This document shows, in pieces, positions 57,010 through 64,000 of a stretch of DNA of 64,000 nucleotides (positions within the stretch are counted from its first letter, which is position 1; each line of letters begins with the position of its first letter). Origin of the DNA: Paragonimus westermani (Eukaryota > Platyhelminthes > Trematoda > Plagiorchiida > Troglotrematidae); assembly GCA_008508345.1 (NCBI GenBank), contig QNGE01000133.1, positions 319,745-383,744 of the forward strand. Reading direction: 5' to 3'. The notes beneath the pieces are model-generated. The model was not told where the DNA came from, ran no database searches, and saw only the letters and a program-made list of their open reading frames with translations. The position numbers were made by a program, and so were the translations under genes.

Positions 57010-58660
57010 AGGATAGCAAGAAGTCGACTTGATAAAGAAATTCTTATTGCATGCCAGTGTCGAATCACTTGCAGTCATTATCCGTTTTATGGGTCACTGA
57101 GCACAAAAAGCACATCAACAATTCAAATGAGTCCAACAGATGGGAGATAGATTCTCTTCTCGGATAATGTGTGGTGGGCTGAACAGCACAGAGACAACCA
57201 CAGTGTGTAGGAACGAAACAATTAAAACTGTGGCAGACGGAGTTACTACGCTGAGTAACCGCGGGAAAGGGCCGGAGTTATCAAAATGGGAGGAAGTGTT
57301 ACGTGAGAGCGGGATTGCTTACCAAACGGTTGCTACTCCTAACACGTTGGTGGAGCACTTCAAAAGGCCGACAAAGCGCCTAACGCATCGCGTACTGTGG
57401 CTGTTAACGGTTGGCAGAAACCAGAAAGCAGCCAGGCGATGGTGTAGTCACGAGCTATAAGACCCGTAACAGCACCATTCAGCAAGGCTGGGAGATGCCA
57501 CCTACCAGGCTAGGGATTGCGCAACCATCCATCCCACTAGTTGGAAATGATCTCGGACAAATCAGTGTGTTGTAGTCCACGGCGCTCCCTTAAAAGTAAT
57601 GCCGTCGGAATTTCTCTTTAATGAGTGTCCACCGTTCCTGCACATTTTTTTCCTTCATACATTCATGTCTATTAATTAATCGGTCGTTTCGTGGACCACT
57701 AACAAGACCAACGGTAGCCCGGACCGTATCACCCACCTAACAGAAAATTTATGCACCTATTTCTAACATAAACACTGCGACGATATCTGAGATCCGTATC
57801 AATGGCGACGTCGTGCACAGTCGTTTAGCCTTCTACCACTTGGGTTGCAGTCTGTCGACGGAAACGTCCGTGGACTCTGAGTTCGAGTGGCTGAAACCGG
57901 CATCAATTTCAGACGTCTTGAAAGACGTGTCTGGAAGAGCCAGAGTTTAAAGACCTCAACAAAACAGCTCATCTCGCTGGTAAACGGTAGCGGAACGTGT
58001 GCCATCTGCGCCGCTTCCATCTGCTAAGTCTAGGGTGCGTGCTGGACGTTTGGTAGTCAGACAAAGCCTTCAAGCACTGAGGCATTTCAGCCTCGTTGGT
58101 GCATTGCATACTGAGGGTTTTGTTGGACTTATCAGGCAAAATCCAAGTCCGCCCTCTTAATCCCACTTAAAACGCACTAACACCCATGCTTACACTGGAA
58201 ACGTCCTCGTCCAAGGTTCTCATTATTTGCACGGACTTTTGGTTCGGAACTTACAATTGGAGAGCCTGTATAAAATTTCGCGTCTACACCATTCCGATAC
58301 CGTACAAATGGCACTGGTTAACTAGATAACATAGACCTCTGCTACACGCCTCCTGGTTCACTTCCGTCGGGCTCATATTGGGTACGAGATGTGCGAATAA
58401 AAACACGAGGGATGAAGTCCTACTGATAATACGTCAAGTCTGTCATGATTCTGAACAGGTTACAAACTCCATAGCAAGGTAGGGATTTAAACTCCGGGTT
58501 TAGACAGCTTGACCGCATTCAACCCACGTATGGCCCAACATGTCAACACCGTGTGTAACACTTAAAAATTGCCCTCATCACTTTAGGTGAGTGCATAGTC
58601 AGTAGAAGGTGTAGTGATTATATGAATCACCCATCAACAAACCAGTTAGAAAATTAGACA
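57010..58660. other. Unannotated DNA
   Basis: The left end may be the 3' tail of the RTE fragment. No other domain recognised. Confidence 0.4.
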
Positions 58661-58670
58661 TTCATGATGC

Positions 58671-58752
58671 AGATATATATATATATATGCATAATATAAA
58701 AATATGTGATAACCATGTACATAAGCAATGGTATATATATATATATATACAA
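58671..58752. repeat. Two (AT)n microsatellites
   Basis: Alternating AT tracts at about 58,673-58,688 and 58,732-58,750, separated by about 43 bp of A+T-rich sequence. Confidence 0.8.
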
Positions 58753-58759
58753 TGACCGA

Positions 58760-59835
58760 CGGCTGACTACTCATTCTAAAAGATGATTCGCAAACTTGTT
58801 TTCTATAAAGGAAACGCGGGGTAGATAAGTATTGACGATCTCTGTACAGAGGTGAGTACAAAGAAGAATGTTAAAAATTGTCTGACGTTAAATTTTGTGA
58901 GGTCAGTTTGAAGAGCATGGAAGGTGTTGAAGAGGAAAGTGTGAGCAAACTGACCGCAAGTTCTAAAGAGATTGGATACAACAGGGTCGACGCATGTAAT
59001 AAATCAGAGTTCACGTCGCATGAAGGTATGTTTGAATGAATGGAGCGAAGTATTTCAATCTCTAAAATTCAAGTGGGCATAACCTGGAAGCAGTCAAACC
59101 TAAGTGGCAACGTGCAAATCGGTAGCAGTTTTACAAGACGAAGATGCACGTCGAACTTAAGACGAGACGCCAATAACACGTGGTGGTCACAGATCATCGG
59201 AAAGTGAAGCCGCTTAATAGACGTCTGAGTTGGTATATTGGTTTGGCTGACGGATATGTGAAGCAAAAGAGTAAAAATATCTTTTAATCCCATATCCTTG
59301 CGCGATGGAAAAAATCTGCTCGGTTTGGAATGAGATGACAACTCTCAAACTATCCTACGACTTCCGCAGGTCTTTCACGAGTAGTGCCCAAAAATGTTAC
59401 AGCGCTTCACACCGTCACAATGCTATTGGCAAACCGATCTCTTCCTGTAATTAATTTGAACAGAGAAATCAGAAACAGTTTTCTGTCCAGTGTATCTCAA
59501 CAGGTATATTACTGCGGACTGTGGATGTATGTAGCAAAGTTCAACGAACACTGCGGAGTCAAGCAACAAAATCAACAAACGTACGCATACACACAAGGCG
59601 CATCAGTTGCCAGGACAATCTGTTATTGACGAAAAGGTCATTCTGCATGCAGAGGGGTGGCTTACATTGGGTAATTGCTATCACCTCCGAGAATCGGAGA
59701 AACCTTCGATTTTTGTTGCCTAATCCATTCGAAACGCCTTCTCCAGGTTCATTTGGGGTTGATATGTCAACAAGTATCGAACAACTGATGACGACGGTTC
59801 CATGTGACTCGTCACATTTTGACCCGAGTCCAACA
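58760..59835. other. Unannotated DNA
   Basis: No domain recognised. The frame at 59,069-59,341 (minus) has no motif. Confidence 0.4.
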
Positions 59836-59839
59836 TTGT

Positions 59840-61160
59840 GGTACCTATGATCGTTTTGCGGGTGCCTGATTTTCGTTGGCCCGACTGCGCAGCCGAAGCG
59901 CCGTTCTGTCTAGTTGGGTGGCCCGGCACTCATAGGAGATTTGCAAGATTTGGTATTGTGGGGTAACGGTGCTTCCATTGCTAGTGAACAGCACGACCAG
60001 TTGGGTTGCATAAAACGTGCGCCTCGAGCCGCCGTGAGGCAGGTTTTCAACCAAGTAGGAACGATATAACCGTCGTAACGAAAACGGAGGTAGATATCCA
60101 GTTTGAGAACTGTTGAAGCCATCGCGGCATCCGGCTTTTGTTTGCTGGCTTTCTCCACAAATGTCAACGGGTAATCATTTTTTCGAACGCGGTTCTCAAC
60201 AATAGCATTACTTTGGCTAATGTTTCTCTCGTATGATGAAACAAAGTTCTCACTAGACCACGCCTGTACTGGGTCGGCACAAAACTGTGAAGGTTAACGC
60301 ACTATCCAGTCAGAGTGTTTCCAGTAGACGGATCGCAGTACGAAACTGTTGTCCCAACGTTTCATGAGAACATCCAAAAACTCAAGGGTTTCAACATGCT
60401 CGTACTCAATGGCAAGGCTAATTTTGGGATTCAGCTTGCTCACTGGGTAGAGTATAATTGTTGCTATATCTTTAGTGTAGGTAAACAGTAGGATGTCGAT
60501 GACGATGGGCCTGACTGATAACATCTACGCTCTGTTACAAGTGGGCAACGAAAACGTCCGCTAGTAGCGAACCTAGTGAGCTGACCATGGCAACATCATC
60601 GATTTATGTATAGCCAGTAAATTGGAAGGGAAACTTTACGTCCGCTATGCATAGGAACAGACGTTCCAACTCAGACGTAGACAATCCTATGCTTAACGGA
60701 AATGTGTCCATTTATTGACAAATTGCATCAACCGTCTGCTTCAAAGGAACATTTGTGAACAAAGAAGCTATGCCCACATTGGCCACACGTTTGATGCTAC
60801 ACCATCGAGTAAGTCGACTGGATCAAAACTACCTCCAAGAGATTTCTGAACAACTAATTGCTTTAGGGGGCGGAGAATTTGGGCTAACCACTACTGTGTT
60901 GAATTGGACATGAATAGTAGATCTCAAAGGTGCATCGACTTTGTGGGATTTGAGCAAGCCATACAGTTGATGAGCAAGTGATCGTACAGATGTAATCGAT
61001 TTTTTCGTCGACTGATCAATGAAGTGTGTTTCCAGCATAACAATATACAGAAACCCCCAGTTTACCGATAGATATATAATGAATATAGCTGAAAACGAAG
61101 GAATAATCACACTCTGAGGGGAGCCGCCGTTACCTGATGTGGCAGAAGACATGAGATCAT
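59840..61160 (-). mobile_element. Penelope-like retroelement remnant D
   Basis: On the minus strand: HQLYGLLKSHKVDAPLRSTI (61,030-60,970) is the RT entry motif (YGLPK.HK..APLRPI). SLFTNVPLKQTVDAICQ (about 60,765-60,715) is motif A. VAMVSSLGSLLADVF (about 60,595-60,550) is motif B with Gly and Pro losses. The YVDD box is not readable. YEHVETLEFLDVLMKRW (60,405-60,355) is the LPFLDV region. RTFYATQL and ISYECR (60,030-59,950), then DRTALRLRSRANE, correspond to the linker and decayed GIY-YIG strands. It spans nearly a full PLE ORF in decayed form. Confidence 0.7.
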
Positions 61161-61164
61161 GAAG

Positions 61165-62640
61165 CTTGGTAAACTGAAGATGTCGTCAGGACGGTGAAAT
61201 AGTTTCCAGCTTTTGATTTCCTCCACCTAGACATGATTTTAGTGAGTCGACTAAGCTACTAACTGTTACCACACATTGTGTTCACGTCGGTTGTCGCCTT
61301 TTACAATCAAACTTGTGAAGAAGTTTGTGGCTTTACTAAGGGTCCGGCTGCAACCATACACTTCAGTTGCACGCTCTGCAAGCACGACCCTATGTATGCT
61401 TGTTATGGCTAAGGTAAACCTGGCTCTAACACAGCAAGCAACGGATTGGGAACTACCAGCCAACATAAAAATAGCAGGTACAAGCGAAGTCTTAGAGGCC
61501 GTAGTCAACGTTTCCCGTCTTTTATAAATTGACAACGCATCAGGAGCTAAACCTGTCGCCTAAACTAGAGAACGCGGAATTCGTGATGAACTGGTTCGAA
61601 GTACGGTCGCGACATCCGGAAGCCGTGGAAAAGGCGCGTTATGTTTGGTCAATTACGGAAGGCAGTGACTTCCGGAAAACTGAAGGTGGATATAATTGTA
61701 CTTCAGGATGCGGATGAAATACTAGACATCGATGTGCGCTTGGATCATACACCCCGGAATTGAATAGCGGCAACGATGAAATAAACATGTCGTTGAACCT
61801 TGTTGGTATTGAAAAAAATGAGAGGGTAAATACAAACCAAAATGTATGCCACGCAGAATTGCTGACCATGGACGTAACTCGCCCTGACTGAACAGAGTGG
61901 GCAAAGGAAACTCAGTGAGTAGATACATCGCATAACATCGTGGTTGTTTACCTGCGTCGGTGATTTGGATTGATCACTGGTCAATCTTCCTGTATTGTAG
62001 CCTGCAAGACAACGATGTCCGTCAAATCACCAGTGTTAAAAACATGATGGCAACAGAGTTTCTTCCCAAATTGGCAGTTCAAGCTAGGAATCCCAAATGA
62101 AAGATGAAACGTTGAAAAGGGTTCACGCCAACTTCACTCCGTTTTTCTGACATTACGTCTAATAATATCGATGTCTCAACTAAAGAGGATGTTAGGAGGA
62201 AGTGTGATTGAAATCTCTCCGACTACTCGATTGCTTCCTGATTTAGGAGGTAATGAACCAGTTAGGCCCGGGACGCCACAGCACCTGAGAAGACACTATT
62301 TTAAATTATAGAACCTGGATTAAATAGCAAGGTAAATACGGTTTCCCATTTACAGGGTTGTTGGTAATCACGACCTTGTCGATTGATGAATCCAACAAGC
62401 GACAAGAGAGCCGCTAGGCCAGAAATTTTGCAGGCTGGCTTAGAGACTGTTCGCCAGTTGAGCAACATCTATTCACCAATTAATGCCCTTGCAACTCATC
62501 TATTTTCTAATGCTCTCCATTCATCTTCACACATAAGCCTTTCACCTTTCACTATATTCCTCTCCTTATAACAGTTAAGTCTTCAATGAAGGAAGGGCAG
62601 TTAACTGGGGGGCGGGGGATTTTAGGCCAGAAAAGACATG
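61165..62640. other. Unannotated DNA
   Basis: No domain recognised. A faint match to the short dispersed repeat tail (AAATCTCTCCGACTACTCG, 62,210-62,228) is noted but not called. Confidence 0.4.
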
Positions 62641-62776
62641 GAACTGTTATCCAAAGATCCAGTCCAAATATCATCACCACTGCTGCCTTACATTGTCCAA
62701 TTAGAAGTTTGTGCCGAGGGCTCTCCACTAACGAAAATCCACCCTAAAACTGAAGCATAAGACCAAAGCGGCTTAC

Positions 62777-63605
62777 GTGTGCACAACTTTACAAGCGACC
62801 GTAATCCTGGAAACCGAAGCTAGACTGATCCGAACTGAACGAAGGCTACATTCATTGAACCGTTGGTGCTGGAAACCTGAATACGGTGAGCTGCAAATTG
62901 TTTCGGCTATCTCAACTGTTGTCCCTCCGAACGATAAATGCAGAGAAGACACGACTCCTCTGGCCGTACTAGGCAAACTACGTGGCCTTAGGGATAGCTA
63001 CCCTAAATCGGGCAGAATTTCTCCTCTTGCTCTACTTGAGGGTGCCGAGTAGCTTGTTAACCCTATGGACATGTTGTTAACCAAGTTGCGAAAACAGGGT
63101 TCCGTCCCCACGAGTCGGAAAGTGGCTAACATAACTCCCACTCTCGAGGGTGATCATTGTAATCTTCCTGTCAATCATAAACCAATCGTCATACTTACCA
63201 GCGTATTCAAGATGCTTGAAACGCTTGTGTACGATGCCCTTCTAGCTACCTGTCCACCGAAGATCTCCAACCTAATAGCCAGCGTGGCTTTCGTAGAGGG
63301 TGTTCACGTGCAACAAACCTCTTGTAGACTACTGAACATTTTCGTGGTCATCTGATCAAAACACAGGATTGGATGTTGCATATCTTGATTTCCCTGAGAT
63401 GTTCGATCGAGTAAACCACACCAAGTTACTCGATAAACTACATAACCTCGGTGTTCATAGCAGTCTGCTGAAGTGGCTACACGCCTACCTTACCAATCGC
63501 TGTTACTATGTTCGGATCAATTCCTCCTTCCCTGCCTCCTACTGGAGCAACACTGGAGCTCCCCAGGGTTCGATTATCGGACTTCCCCTCTTTATCATCC
63601 ATCAC
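62777..63605 (+). mobile_element. CR1/jockey-like non-LTR RT, 3'-truncated
   Basis: Plus frames give RT entry motifs: LRGLRDSYPKSGRISPLALLEGAE (62,970-63,049), an in-frame TAG at 63,050-63,052, then in the same frame LRKQGSVPTSRKVANITPTL (63,086-63,145) and PIVILTSVFKMLETLV (63,184-63,231). After a +1 frame change, VAYLDFPEMFDRVNH (63,375-63,419) is motif A with its Asp, and GAPQGSIIGLPLFII (63,556-63,600) is motif B. The palm stops there, before the Y.DD box. A repeat also found at 47.7 kb follows immediately. Endonuclease not seen. Confidence 0.8.
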
Positions 63606-63990
63606 CATCGTCATCAGAGATAGCAATACATCAGTGGTTCACACTAATGCTTAACTGCCACACAACCATGAAGAAAAAACAAACTCTATATAGAGAGAGA
63701 AGGAAAAAGAAGGGAACGGGAAGGGACCTAACTACTGAAAATGACTGCGGCCATATTCAAAAATTCAACATCAAGGCGCCTACACCCTGCAAACAAACAA
63801 CTGAGCTACAAGTGAGAGTCAGGCGTCATCAGCGAGACAGCTACCTTACGGATTTCACTACCCCGCGTCAGTAAATGCATTCACTTCACAAGCAACTCGG
63901 CCAAACAACGACAACATGCACGCCACTGAGCTCGATTAGCCGCCATCTCACCTAGAGTCTCCAACCACCGACTCTGTGAGTCGCGAGGAC
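63605..63990 (+). repeat. Long dispersed repeat, copy 2 (with 47.68-48.02 kb)
   Basis: Begins CATCGTCATCAGAG at the end of the truncated RT and shares with 47,684-48,020 the words listed there. The copy probably runs beyond the window edge. Its start within a CAT/CAC-rich string suggests a microsatellite-mediated junction. Confidence 0.6.
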
Positions 63991-64000
63991 CCCAGCCCGG

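Noticed and set aside
1..64000. CRISPR arrays, operons or phage modules
   Set aside because: No regular direct repeats with unique spacers, no bacterial gene packing or ribosome-binding sites. Content is eukaryotic.

Overview
This is repeat-dense eukaryotic DNA, most likely from a parasitic flatworm. I lean towards a cestode such as a diphyllobothriid, with a trematode as the alternative; this rests on the transposon families alone. No bacterial or phage gene architecture is present. No complete host gene could be recognised. The readable coding sequence is almost entirely retroelement remnants, most with frameshifts or stops.

Layout. 1-12.2 kb: no recognisable genes; a 24-bp inverted repeat at 9.96-10.07 kb and one member of a dispersed repeat near 2.05 kb. 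12.2-21.2 kb: a cluster of Penelope-like element (PLE) remnants on both strands (12.2-13.3 +, 15.2-15.4 -, 15.75-17.25 -, 17.67-17.88 +, 18.77-20.27 -), with copies of a short dispersed repeat and a GC-rich three-unit tandem array (20.5-21.0 kb) whose units each hold an inverted repeat of different sequence at the same place. 23.9-29.7 kb: the best-preserved element, a Ty3/Gypsy retrotransposon on the minus strand. It has identical 704-bp terminal repeats, a primer-binding site matching the 3' end of tRNA-Trp, a gag with a Cys-His-Cys-Cys knuckle, an in-phase GGGAAAC slippery heptamer at the gag/pol junction, protease, RT, RNase H and a broken integrase. These traits fit the CsRn1 clade. 33-36 kb: further short-repeat copies, one in a near-perfect palindrome around the only N in the window. 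40.3-43.0 kb: a second, older and unrelated Ty3/Gypsy pol on the minus strand. 47-53 kb: PLE 3' fragment, tRNA-derived SINE-like pieces, and a long repeat that recurs at the right edge. 53.9-57.0 kb: two RTE-like non-LTR RT fragments in opposite orientation. 59.8-61.2 kb: another PLE. 62.7-63.6 kb: a CR1/jockey-like RT truncated before its catalytic YxDD and joined to the recurrent repeat.

How the parts work together. The elements do not form a pathway. The window looks like an insertion site bed in which PLE, non-LTR, LTR and SINE families have piled up. The Gypsy element at 23.9-29.7 kb stands out: its terminal repeats are identical, suggesting recent arrival, while its gag and integrase are disabled, suggesting it was copied by proteins from another element. 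A few peptides with coding-like composition (38.2-38.9, 44.5-44.9, 48.3-48.8, 49.9-50.2 kb, all minus) may be host exons, but I cannot assign them.
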